From assembly GCF_003464595.1 (NCBI RefSeq), contig NZ_QRZF01000003.1, positions 248,001-312,000 on the forward strand: 64,000 nt of DNA, given 5' to 3'. How positions within the stretch are numbered: position 1 is the first letter of the stretch; every line of letters starts with the position of its first letter. The position numbers were made by a program, and so were the translations under genes. This stretch comes from Bacteroides intestinalis (lineage in GTDB: Bacteria > Bacteroidota > Bacteroidia > Bacteroidales > Bacteroidaceae). Shown here one piece after another: positions 15,362-23,930 of this stretch. The notes under the pieces were generated by a model. It made no database searches, had not been told where the DNA came from, and saw only the letters and a program-made list of their open reading frames with translations.

Positions 15362-18355
15362 TTAAAATGTTAATTCAACACCAAATACGAATTGTCTTGT
15401 ATTAGGATATCCGAACTTAATCAAGTTGATATCAGGTTCAGGGTCATAACCGGTGAAGTTAGTAAGTGTCCATAAGTTACGGCCAGTGAAGAAAATGTTG
15501 AAGCGTTCGATTACACCGCTGTGTTTCAATATAGACTTCGGCAGTTCATACTGAACGGTTACATTCTTTAAACGAAGGAACGAAGCGTTCTCTACCAGGT
15601 GATCATCCATCTGAATAGCTTCTGTTGATGCCGGAATATCTGTAATTTGTCCTGGCTTGGTCCAGATATTCAACATGTTGGTAGATTGGTTTATAGAAAG
15701 TCCCTGTGCTGCGTTTTCAATGAAGAATCTATCGTTACTAATCAGGTACTTTTTGCCGGCCCAAGTAAAGTCAGCACTGACAGAAATTCCTTTCCAGCTA
15801 AATTCTGTACCAAAACCTCCATTCAACGGAGCATATCTGTCTTTGCCAATTAGAACCGCATCTCTTTCCTTATTATATACTTTGGTCAAATTGCCGTCTT
15901 TATCATACCATATTTGTTTACCATCACGTGGGTCAACACCAGCTCTGCGCACAAAGTATAATTCACCAACTGAATGACCTACTTTGTATTGCAAACCATA
16001 GTCGGGTAAACTATATTCATCACGTCCGTTGAATAACTCGGTGATTTCATTCTTATTATAGTTGAAGTTAGCTCTGAATCCCCAGTAGAAATTACTATTC
16101 TGAATGATATCTACTTTGAAATCCAAATCAACTCCTTTATTAACCATAGCACCAATATTTCCGGCACCAGAGCTAAAACCAGTAGTATAAGAATAAGGTA
16201 TATCCATTAATAAGTCAGTTGTCTTTTTACGATAGAAATCTACATTAGCAGTTAAGCGATCGAATATGCGGAAAGACAAACCAGCATTGACACCTGCAAC
16301 TTTTTCCCAAGTAAGGTCTGTGTTACTAGCTTGCGAGATTCCCAAACTACCTTCACTATTGTAAGGACTACCGGAGCCAATTAAACCATAGTAAGCATAA
16401 TCACTAATACCGGAGTTACCAGTAGTACCATAACTAACCTTCACTGAAAGTTCATTCAGCCAATCTATGTTGTCCATGAAACTTTCTTTCTTCATATCCC
16501 ACATAGCGCCAACTGACCAGAAATTAGCCCAACGACCATCTTTAGGGAACTTAGAACTTCCGTCACGACGGAATGTCAGATCCAGATAATATTTGGAAGC
16601 GTAATTATAGCTGCCAGTAAAGAACATAGAATTGAATACAGTTTCTACTTGTGTATGTGTCAAGTCATCTTTAGGTGAAACAGGAGTCGGAGCTTGTGTT
16701 AATTTCATCTGACGGGCATCTGTATGGCCTTCAGTAAATACTCCAAAACTTCTGGATTTAGCGATGATAGATTCCTGTCCGGCCAGAACGCTTACATTGT
16801 GGTCGTCGATATTGAATTTATATTCAGCCGTATTCGTATATGTAAATGCATAATATCTGCTAAAGCTTTCCTGGCGGTAACCGTCTCGTGCGGGAACGCT
16901 AGTTCCCATTGGTGTTTTGAAAGCTTCATACGGAAGTCCGATGTTTGATAGAGTCATATCATATGCATCGATAGATTGCTGTGCTCTTACTGTTAATCCT
17001 TTAATCGGAGTAAGTTCCTGATAAAGATTGATGTTGGCAGTGACAATTCTTCTTTGTACATCACGGTTGTCATTAACAAAATTAGGCGTAGTCAATCCAC
17101 TATAAAGAAGATGGGTAGCTCTATCTCCCCACTGGATGTTGCCGTTATCGTCGAATGTATAAAAACGAGGTGAATCATAAGGCAATGCAAATCTGGCAAA
17201 AACAGATGGACTACTTGAATAAATACTTGAAGATTCTGTTTCATTATTCGTTTCATACTGGCTGTAGCCTAAATTCGATTGTAGACCTACTTTTAACCAT
17301 TCTTTTACACGTGTATCAAAATTAAAACGCAGTGCTTCGCGACGAAGGCCCGACTGTGCAATGATACCCTCTTGCTCATGATGATTCAAAGATAAATAGT
17401 AAGACATGTTAGAACCGCCACCATTGATAGCTGCATCTAATGTATAAGTTGGTGCATGGCTATCAAATACTTCATCACGCCAGTTAGTATCTATACCATA
17501 TTTTTCTACTCTATCCTTAATGGTTTGTGGAACAGGACTACCTACTAATTCTCGGAATTGGATGTACTGAGAAGAGTTCATCATCTCAACGTTGTCCTGA
17601 ACCATACTTGAAAAACCATATTGAGCACGTAAAGTAACATTGGCCTTTTGATCAAACTTACCCTTTTTACTGGTAATTACAATAACACCGTTTGCTGCAC
17701 GTGAACCGTAAATAGCTGTTGAAGAAGCATCTTTCAATACTGTGATGTTCTCTATATCACCAGGATTCAATGAATTGAAAACAGATGATGAAATCGGAGC
17801 ACCGTCCAAAATGAATAGCGGAGTATTACCTGCATTAATGGAGTTTACACCACGTAAACGGATTGTAGCAGATTTAGATGGGTCACCCGAACTGGACAAT
17901 ACTGAAAGACCAGAAACCTGACCAGCTAAGGCATCGGTAAAGTTGACTGTGGGATTCTTCTCCAATTTCTTTCCACCAACCGAAGCAACAGATCCTACCA
18001 CAGAACCTAGTTTCTTACCAGTTCCGTATCCTACAATAACAACCTCGTCAAGTAATTCTGTATCAGGCTTCAATGTGATCTTTACATGAGAAGCAATTGC
18101 CACTTCTTGTGCTTGCATTCCAATGTACGAAATCTGCAAAGTCTTCGCAGAACTTGGTACGTTCGGTAAAGTAAAATCACCATCTACACCGGTAATAGTA
18201 CCAATTTGAGTACCTTTTACCAATACAGAGGCTCCAATAACTGGCTGCCCATCTTCTTCAGAAATCACAACACCCGTGATGGTCTGAGTTTGGGCAGTTA
18301 CTAGGCCTATTCCAACAAAAAGACAGGCCAATAACAGCATTAATTTTCTTTTCAT
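15362..18355 (-). CDS. SusC/RagA-family TonB-dependent transporter, complete, active copy
   Basis: This is the only complete susC in the window, 997 residues. Residues 1-21 are the signal peptide. Residues about 25-105 are a carboxypeptidase-regulatory-like domain (GVVISEEDGQPVIGASVLV). A TonB-box-like stretch LLDEVVIVGYG follows near 97-107, then the plug (NPGDIENITVLKDASSTAIY) and the barrel ending in FGVELTF. It imports bulky ligands across the outer membrane with SusD, powered by TonB. Codons 68-79 contain the recombination motif found in inverted orientation at six silent copies, so residues 1-67 are a constant head and the remainder is exchangeable. Confidence 0.95.
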   Translation of the reverse strand: MKRKLMLLLACLFVGIGLVTAQTQTITGVVISEEDGQPVIGASVLVKGTQIGTITGVDGDFTLPNVPSSAKTLQISYIGMQAQEVAIASHVKITLKPDTELLDEVVIVGYGTGKKLGSVVGSVASVGGKKLEKNPTVNFTDALAGQVSGLSVLSSSGDPSKSATIRLRGVNSINAGNTPLFILDGAPISSSVFNSLNPGDIENITVLKDASSTAIYGSRAANGVIVITSKKGKFDQKANVTLRAQYGFSSMVQDNVEMMNSSQYIQFRELVGSPVPQTIKDRVEKYGIDTNWRDEVFDSHAPTYTLDAAINGGGSNMSYYLSLNHHEQEGIIAQSGLRREALRFNFDTRVKEWLKVGLQSNLGYSQYETNNETESSSIYSSSPSVFARFALPYDSPRFYTFDDNGNIQWGDRATHLLYSGLTTPNFVNDNRDVQRRIVTANINLYQELTPIKGLTVRAQQSIDAYDMTLSNIGLPYEAFKTPMGTSVPARDGYRQESFSRYYAFTYTNTAEYKFNIDDHNVSVLAGQESIIAKSRSFGVFTEGHTDARQMKLTQAPTPVSPKDDLTHTQVETVFNSMFFTGSYNYASKYYLDLTFRRDGSSKFPKDGRWANFWSVGAMWDMKKESFMDNIDWLNELSVKVSYGTTGNSGISDYAYYGLIGSGSPYNSEGSLGISQASNTDLTWEKVAGVNAGLSFRIFDRLTANVDFYRKKTTDLLMDIPYSYTTGFSSGAGNIGAMVNKGVDLDFKVDIIQNSNFYWGFRANFNYNKNEITELFNGRDEYSLPDYGLQYKVGHSVGELYFVRRAGVDPRDGKQIWYDKDGNLTKVYNKERDAVLIGKDRYAPLNGGFGTEFSWKGISVSADFTWAGKKYLISNDRFFIENAAQGLSINQSTNMLNIWTKPGQITDIPASTEAIQMDDHLVENASFLRLKNVTVQYELPKSILKHSGVIERFNIFFTGRNLWTLTNFTGYDPEPDINLIKFGYPNTRQFVFGVELTF
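18120..18154 (-). repeat. Inversion site S0 inside active susC
   Basis: On the minus strand the 35 bp begin AGTTCTGCGAAGACTTTGCA and end TTCGTACATTGG, coding for SSAKTLQISYIG. The same motif occurs on the plus strand at 20795, 28315, 34578, 41247, 50881 and 58934. Inside it TCTGCGAA and TTTGCAGA form inverted arms (one mismatch) around GAC, a plausible recombinase-binding and crossover core. Confidence 0.85.
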
Positions 18356-18411
18356 AAATTCTCTCTTAAAGTTTAACTTTACATTAATTGTTTCTTTACT
18401 CTAACAAAATG

Positions 18412-18441
18412 CAAATATATTAATAAAACTGAAACGAACAA
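18412..18441 (-). promoter_or_regulatory. Promoter of the active susC operon
   Basis: On the minus strand TTG (18441-18439) is followed after exactly 19 bp by TATATTTG (18419-18412). This is a very good Bacteroides -33/-7 pair, 56 bp before the susC start codon. It lies inside the segment that would turn round. The rest of the 449-bp gap to the recombinase gene (18442-18804) is AT-rich, with a possible -7 element TAGTTTTG at 18719-18726 facing the recombinase but no good -33. Confidence 0.75.
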
Positions 18442-18804
18442 TTATTTTGTTGAAAAAACCTTGTAAATCTATCAATTTGTTAACTGAATGATTGTTTTTA
18501 TGCTTAACAGCAGCTTTTTTGCACTAAAAAAACCTAAATGACTATTTAAATGCTATCACTATGAAGCCCCTTCTTGACTGTTATTCCTTAATACATCCCT
18601 TCTCTTTTAAACAAAAAGTGTTAATAATGCATGTTGGAGGAATAAAATTGAAAGCCATTTTACGTAGATTTACCTTTTTTATAAAGGAAATACAAAATAG
18701 AAAAACTCTTTTGGGGCATAGTTTTGCAGATATTAAGCCTTATTTAGTTCTTCTATAGCACATTATCCCGTCTTATTTGTTCATAGTATTAACTAAAACA
18801 ACTA

Positions 18805-20001
18805 ATGATGAACAAGATTATTTACAGTTTGGTGTACAACAGGAAAAAGAGCCTTAACAAGAAAGGTATGGCTCTGGTACAGGTAGAGGCCTATCTGAAC
18901 AGGAAAAAGAAGTATTTTTCGACAAAAGTCTACTTAAGACCCGACCAATGGGATGCAAAGAAACTACTAGTTAAAAACCATCCTAATGCAGACGCTTTAA
19001 ATCGATTAATTTATGAATTTGTCGCAACGATAGAAAAGCGTGAACTTGAACTCTGGCAACAGGGTAAAGCTATTAATTTGGATGTTCTAAAAGATGTACT
19101 TTCTGAAAAGCAAGAACAGGAAGATAAATCATCGTTTATTCCCTTTTTTAAGCAAGAGGTAATGACTTCCGGCTTAAAAGAGAGTACTAAACGCAATCAT
19201 TTGTCTACGCTTGCTCTCTTACAAGAGTTTAAGAAGAATGTAACATTTTCTGATCTAACTTTTGAATTTGTATCCTCTTTCGAATACTTCCTGCAATCAA
19301 AAGGATATCACACCAATACGATAGCCAAACACATGAAACACTTGAAACGCCATATTAATGTAGCCATTAATAAAGAATATATGGATATACAAAAATATGC
19401 CTTCAGAAAATATAAAATTAAAACTGTAGAAAACGGCCATACACATTTGTCTCCGGAAGAATTGGAAAAGTTAGAAACCTTGCAATTGACAGGACGCTAT
19501 ACAAAATACCAGAAAACTTTAGACGCATTTTTGTTCTGCTGCTATGCTGGTATGCGTTATTCTGATTTTGTAAATATGAAGCCTGATAACATTGTAGAGA
19601 TGCATCAGGAGACATGGCTGATATATAAATCTATTAAAACCGGTACTGAAGTTCGATTACCACTATATTTACTTTTTAGTGGAAAAGGAATTCTGATTTT
19701 GAATAAATATCAGGCAAACCTACAAGACTTTTTCCATTTAAGGGATAACTCAAATGTGAATAAAGAACTAATAATAATTGCCCGGTTAGCAGGATTGACT
19801 AAAAAGGTGTCATTTCATACTGCTCGACATACCAATGCTACATTATTAATTTATAATGGTGTCAATATTACAACTGTGCAGAAGCTTTTGGGACATAAGA
19901 GCGTGAAGACCACACAAATATACACGAATGTAATGGATGCGACAATAATAAGTGATTTGGAGAAAAATCACTCTTTGGTTCATCGTAAGAAAGGGAAATA
20001 A
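18805..20001 (+). CDS. Tyrosine recombinase, likely invertase of the susC switch
   Basis: A 398-residue site-specific recombinase. The N-terminal arm-binding region (residues 1-110, YNRKKSLNKKGMALVQVEAY) and the SAM-like core-binding domain (about 108-205) precede the catalytic domain. The catalytic residues are R251 (AGMRYSDF), a lysine near 275-279, H338 and R341 (FHTARH), H364 (LLGHKSVKTTQIY) and the nucleophile Y373. All are intact. It is divergent from the active susC and lies between site S0 and the first silent site, so it would stay attached to the promoter segment through every inversion. Bacteroides fragilis uses related recombinases to invert SusC/SusD genes. Confidence 0.93.
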   Translation: MMNKIIYSLVYNRKKSLNKKGMALVQVEAYLNRKKKYFSTKVYLRPDQWDAKKLLVKNHPNADALNRLIYEFVATIEKRELELWQQGKAINLDVLKDVLSEKQEQEDKSSFIPFFKQEVMTSGLKESTKRNHLSTLALLQEFKKNVTFSDLTFEFVSSFEYFLQSKGYHTNTIAKHMKHLKRHINVAINKEYMDIQKYAFRKYKIKTVENGHTHLSPEELEKLETLQLTGRYTKYQKTLDAFLFCCYAGMRYSDFVNMKPDNIVEMHQETWLIYKSIKTGTEVRLPLYLLFSGKGILILNKYQANLQDFFHLRDNSNVNKELIIIARLAGLTKKVSFHTARHTNATLLIYNGVNITTVQKLLGHKSVKTTQIYTNVMDATIISDLEKNHSLVHRKKGK

Positions 20002-20013
20002 AGCCCAATAGAG

Positions 20014-20077
20014 TAAGGTGTAACTACTTATCATGAAGCCTTGAACTTAATAAATAAATAGATTACACCTTATTTTT
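20014..20077 (+). terminator. Terminator of the recombinase gene
   Basis: TAAGGTGTAA at 20014-20023 pairs with TTACACCTTA at 20063-20072, followed by TTTTT. The 39-bp loop is long, but the position 12 bp after the stop codon fits. Confidence 0.65.
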
Positions 20078-20228
20078 GGGAAATTATATACTAAAATAGC
20101 CTTAATATTTTGTTCTATTTTTCTTGTTTTTCACTTCTTAATTTTATTATTTTTCCATTTATAGAATTGAAAATTACGGACCGCCCAGAATCTTTAGATA
20201 AAAAGAATGCTTTAAATAGAAGGGCTCC

Positions 20229-20316
20229 AATATCCTGTTTACAAGAAGTTAAGAGTTTGTCTGCAGGAAGTTAACTTCTTGTCGACAAACTCTTAACTTC
20301 TTGTAAACAGGATATT
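20229..20316. repeat. 88-bp near-perfect palindrome
   Basis: Two perfect 33-bp arms (20229-20261 and 20284-20316) flank a 22-bp centre that itself contains the palindrome GAAGTTAACTTC on the same axis. The AAGAAGTTAA motif recurs in the arms and a shortened form in the centre. It lies between the recombinase terminator and the first silent susC, inside the segment that would invert. It has no run of T after it, so it is not an ordinary terminator. The rest of the gap (20078-20228, 20317-20572) is AT-rich with no gene seen. Confidence 0.9.
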
Positions 20317-20572
20317 AGTTTGTTATAACATTTTAATAATCAATATTGGTTTTACTTTGCTGAAATAAATATTTCCTATTTTATAAATATTTCTATTACT
20401 TAATTATATCTATTCATTCACTATCATTCAAGAATACAAAAGTAGTTAACAAATCTCCCCCTTATTTTTTATAAAGATGAGATTTTAAATCTACTTTTGC
20501 AGATATGTGGAAAATCTATAAAACATATATATAAACGTTCTCTATTCTACACATTATTTATGAGCTAAAACT

Positions 20573-20794
20573 AATAGTACATATTTTATATTTCATTTTT
20601 ACCGCCATAAAACATATAATTAATTGATAATGTATATATTATCGTTTAAAAACAGTATTTATATAGTATATAAATATTAGCTGATCTAAATAATATGCAA
20701 TTGATTATAAGCAGATTAACCATTTATGCTTTTTATATACAAAGTTCTTGATTGATTTTGTATACACTGATTTTCAGCAATATACATAATGCAT
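20573..20794 (+). repeat. Conserved leader of silent cassette 1
   Basis: AATAGTAC lies 222 bp and a GGTAGATA-like TAGTATATAAATATT stretch about 130 bp before site S1, matching the spacing in cassettes 3 and 4. It is very AT-rich and has no convincing -33/-7 promoter pair leading into the silent gene. Confidence 0.45.
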
Positions 20795-20829
20795 AGTTCT
20801 GCGAAAACATTGCAAATATCGTACATTGG
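20795..20829 (+). repeat. Inversion site S1
   Basis: Begins AGTTCTGCGAAAACATTGCA and ends TCGTACATTGG, inverted relative to S0. It is the first point at which similarity to the complete susC begins. Confidence 0.85.
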
Positions 20830-23800
20830 TATGAAAACAGAAGAAGTTGGTATCAAGTCCCACTTGAAAATTACAATGAAGACTGATAGTGAAATACTTC
20901 AAGAAGTAGTTGTTACTGGTATGCAGCGTATGGATAAACGTTTATTTACTGGAGCAGCAACAAAATTGTCTGCAGATAATGTAAAAATGGACGGTATGGC
21001 AGAAATAAGCCGTGCTTTGGAAGGACGAGCTGCTGGTGTATCTGTACAGAATGTGTCCGGAACTTTCGGTACAGCACCTAAAATTCGCGTGCGTGGTGCT
21101 ACTTCTATCTATGGTAGTTCGAAGCCATTATGGGTGGTAGATGGTGTCATCATGGAAGACGTAACGGAAGTAGGTGCTGACGATTTGTCTTCAGGAGATG
21201 CTGTTACATTGATCAGTTCCGCTATAGCTGGATTAAATGCAGATGATATTGAAAGTTTCCAAATCTTGAAAGATGGTTCTGCTACTTCTATTTATGGAGC
21301 ACGCGCTATGGCGGGTGTGATTGTTGTAACAACTAAGAAAGGAAAAGCAGGCAGTAACAAAATCAGTTATACAGGAGAATTCACAATGCGTATGAAGCCT
21401 AGCTATAGAAACTTCAATATCATGGATTCTCAGGAACAAATGGACGTGTACAAAACAATGGCTAGTAATGGCTATCTAAACTTTTCTGACGTGTATCGTG
21501 CTTCTGATAGTGGTGTATACGGTAAGATGTATCACCTTATCAATGATTACTCTAACGGTAAATTTGGTTTGGCTAATACACCAGAGGCAATAAATGGTTA
21601 CCTACAGCAGGCTGAATACAGAAATACTGATTGGTTTGATATCCTATTTAATAATAGCATCTCGCAGAATCATGCTATCAGCATGTCCAGTGGTACTGAG
21701 AAAGCTTCGTATTACACCTCTCTTAGTGCGATGAGCGATCCGGGATGGACCAAGCAAAGCTCTGTTCAGCGCTATACTGCCAATATCAATGCTTTATATA
21801 ATATTTCGCAACAAGTTTCTTTGAACTTAATTGGAAGCACTTCTTATCGTAAACAAAAGGCTCCCGGAACATTAAGTTCCAGCATAGACGTAGTAAGTGG
21901 TGAGGTTAGACGTGACTTTGATATCAATCCGTATTCTTATGCATTGAACACTTCACGCGCTCTTGATCCAAATGAATACTATGTTCGTAACTATGCTCCA
22001 TTCAACATTCTTCATGAATTGGATAATAATAACATGGACTTGAATGTAGTAGATTTAAAATTTCAAGGTGAATTGAAATGGAAGCCATTCAAAAAAGTGG
22101 AATTGTCAGCTCTGGGTGCTTATAAACATTCTTCTACAACGCAATCTCACAGTATTACCGATTATTCAAATCAGGCATGGGCTTATCGCGCCATGGATGA
22201 TGCTACCATGAGAGATGCTAACCCATGGTTGTATACAGACCCAGATGTTGCCAATTCATTACCGCTGTCTGTATTGCCAGTTGGTGGTTTCTATCGTGAA
22301 ACCAAGTATGGAATGAACAGTTATGACTTCCGTGGTACTATCAGCTATAATGATGTTTTTGCAGAAGATCATGTAATCAACCTCTTTGGTGGTATGCAGT
22401 TGACTGCAACTGATAGAAGCAAGACTTGGTTCAACGGTGTAGGTATGCAATATGATATGGGTATGTTGCCTTCTTATGAATATTTGTTCTTCAAACAAGG
22501 AAAAGAAGAAAACTCTCAGTACTATACAGTTGAAGAGACCCGTTCTCGTGAAGTAGCCTTCTTTGCAACTGGTACTTACTCATACAAAGGTCGATATACT
22601 GTAAACGGTACAGTGCGTTATGAAGGTTCTAATAAATTAGGTAAGAGCCGTTCTTCACGCTGGTTACCTACATGGAACGTTTCGGGTGCATGGAACATGC
22701 ATGAGGAAGCTTTCTTTGAAGATCTTACCCCTACCTTATCCAACTTGACACTAAGAGCGTCCTACTCTTTGACAGCTGACCGTGGTCCGGCTAATGTTAC
22801 CAATTCACGTGTGGTAATCCAGTCATATAATCCTTATCGACCATTTGCCAGTGTATCTGAGTCAGGTCTGGAAATATACGATTTGGAAAACAGTGAGCTC
22901 ACCTACGAAAAGAAACACGAAATAAACCTTGGTGCAGATATCGGTTTTATTAATAATCGCATTAACTTGGTGTTTGACTGGTATAGACGCAATAACTATG
23001 ATCTGATCGGTATTATCAACACAATGGGTGTAGGAGGGCAGATTGCCAAATATGCAAATGTCGCAAGTATGCGTTCGCATGGTGTCGAATTCACCCTTTC
23101 TACCCGCAACATTGCGACTAAGGATTTCAAGTGGAATACCGATTTTATAATCTCTCATGCAAAGAACACAGTTACGGAGTTATACTCAAACTCACGTGTG
23201 ATTGACATGATTTCAGGATCAGGATTTGCACAGCAAGGTTATCCGGTACGTTCACTGTTCTCTATGGACTTCAAGGGATTGAATGAAGATGGTGTACCGA
23301 CTTTCATCAATGAGAAAGGTGTATTGACTACAAGTGATATCAACTTCCAAGAACGTAATAATAAAGACCATCTAGTTTATGAAGGTCCTACAGATCCTAC
23401 TATTACAGGAAGTTTTGGTAATGTGTTTAGTTATAAAGGCTTCAAGTTGAATGCCTTTATTACTTACTCTTTTGGCAATGTAGTGCGCTTAGATCCTATT
23501 TTCAGCAATAAATATTCTGATTTGGACGCTATGCCTAAAGAATTTAAAAATCGCTGGACTGTTACAGGCGATGAAAACAGAACCAATGTCCCTGTCATTG
23601 CAGATAGACGCATGAATCAGCAAGATCAATATTTGAGTCGTGCGTATAATGCATACAACTATTCTACTGCCCGTATAGCTAAGGGAGACTTCATTAGAAT
23701 GAAAGAAATATCATTGTCTTATGATTTCCCGAAATCATGGATCAGTCATTTGAAGTTGAGTGACCTGTCTTTAAAATTGCAGGCAACCAATCTTTTCCTG

Positions 23801-23911
23801 ATTTATTCTGATGACAAACTGAACGGACAAGATCCGGAATTCTTCAATACAGGTGGTGTTGCAGCTCCGGTACCCAAGCAGTTTACATTAACATTAAGAA
23901 TGGGAATTTAA
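20795..23911 (+). CDS. Silent SusC-family transporter, cassette 1 (5' end missing)
   Basis: The frame codes for 1,038 residues starting at SSAKTLQISYIGM and has no signal peptide or promoter; an ATG two codons before the site gives no leader. Joined to the 67-residue head it would give a 1,105-residue transporter, the longest of the seven. The TonB-box-like stretch EILQEVVVTGMQR and the C-terminus (TLTLRMGI, not ending in F) differ from the other cassettes, marking a distinct branch. The plug motif DIESFQILKDGSATSIYGARA is present. The frame is intact, so it is a stored coding segment, not a decayed gene. Confidence 0.9.
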   Translation, partial: SSAKTLQISYIGMKTEEVGIKSHLKITMKTDSEILQEVVVTGMQRMDKRLFTGAATKLSADNVKMDGMAEISRALEGRAAGVSVQNVSGTFGTAPKIRVRGATSIYGSSKPLWVVDGVIMEDVTEVGADDLSSGDAVTLISSAIAGLNADDIESFQILKDGSATSIYGARAMAGVIVVTTKKGKAGSNKISYTGEFTMRMKPSYRNFNIMDSQEQMDVYKTMASNGYLNFSDVYRASDSGVYGKMYHLINDYSNGKFGLANTPEAINGYLQQAEYRNTDWFDILFNNSISQNHAISMSSGTEKASYYTSLSAMSDPGWTKQSSVQRYTANINALYNISQQVSLNLIGSTSYRKQKAPGTLSSSIDVVSGEVRRDFDINPYSYALNTSRALDPNEYYVRNYAPFNILHELDNNNMDLNVVDLKFQGELKWKPFKKVELSALGAYKHSSTTQSHSITDYSNQAWAYRAMDDATMRDANPWLYTDPDVANSLPLSVLPVGGFYRETKYGMNSYDFRGTISYNDVFAEDHVINLFGGMQLTATDRSKTWFNGVGMQYDMGMLPSYEYLFFKQGKEENSQYYTVEETRSREVAFFATGTYSYKGRYTVNGTVRYEGSNKLGKSRSSRWLPTWNVSGAWNMHEEAFFEDLTPTLSNLTLRASYSLTADRGPANVTNSRVVIQSYNPYRPFASVSESGLEIYDLENSELTYEKKHEINLGADIGFINNRINLVFDWYRRNNYDLIGIINTMGVGGQIAKYANVASMRSHGVEFTLSTRNIATKDFKWNTDFIISHAKNTVTELYSNSRVIDMISGSGFAQQGYPVRSLFSMDFKGLNEDGVPTFINEKGVLTTSDINFQERNNKDHLVYEGPTDPTITGSFGNVFSYKGFKLNAFITYSFGNVVRLDPIFSNKYSDLDAMPKEFKNRWTVTGDENRTNVPVIADRRMNQQDQYLSRAYNAYNYSTARIAKGDFIRMKEISLSYDFPKSWISHLKLSDLSLKLQATNLFLIYSDDKLNGQDPEFFNTGGVAAPVPKQFTLTLRMGI

Positions 23912-23930
23912 ATATTAAAATCTTAGAAAC

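Noticed and set aside
18561..18758. 65-codon frame between susC and the recombinase
   Set aside because: It lies in the regulatory gap, has no family resemblance and no promoter or conserved start; the composition is that of AT-rich non-coding DNA.
20229..20316. 88-bp palindrome as the recombinase terminator
   Set aside because: A better-placed terminator with a T-tract lies at 20014-20077, and the palindrome has no T-tract on either side.
20795..23911. Treating the silent susC copies as decayed pseudogenes
   Set aside because: All six are intact to the stop codon, are cut at exactly the same motif, and are followed by intact susD genes; this fits stored cassettes and not decay.
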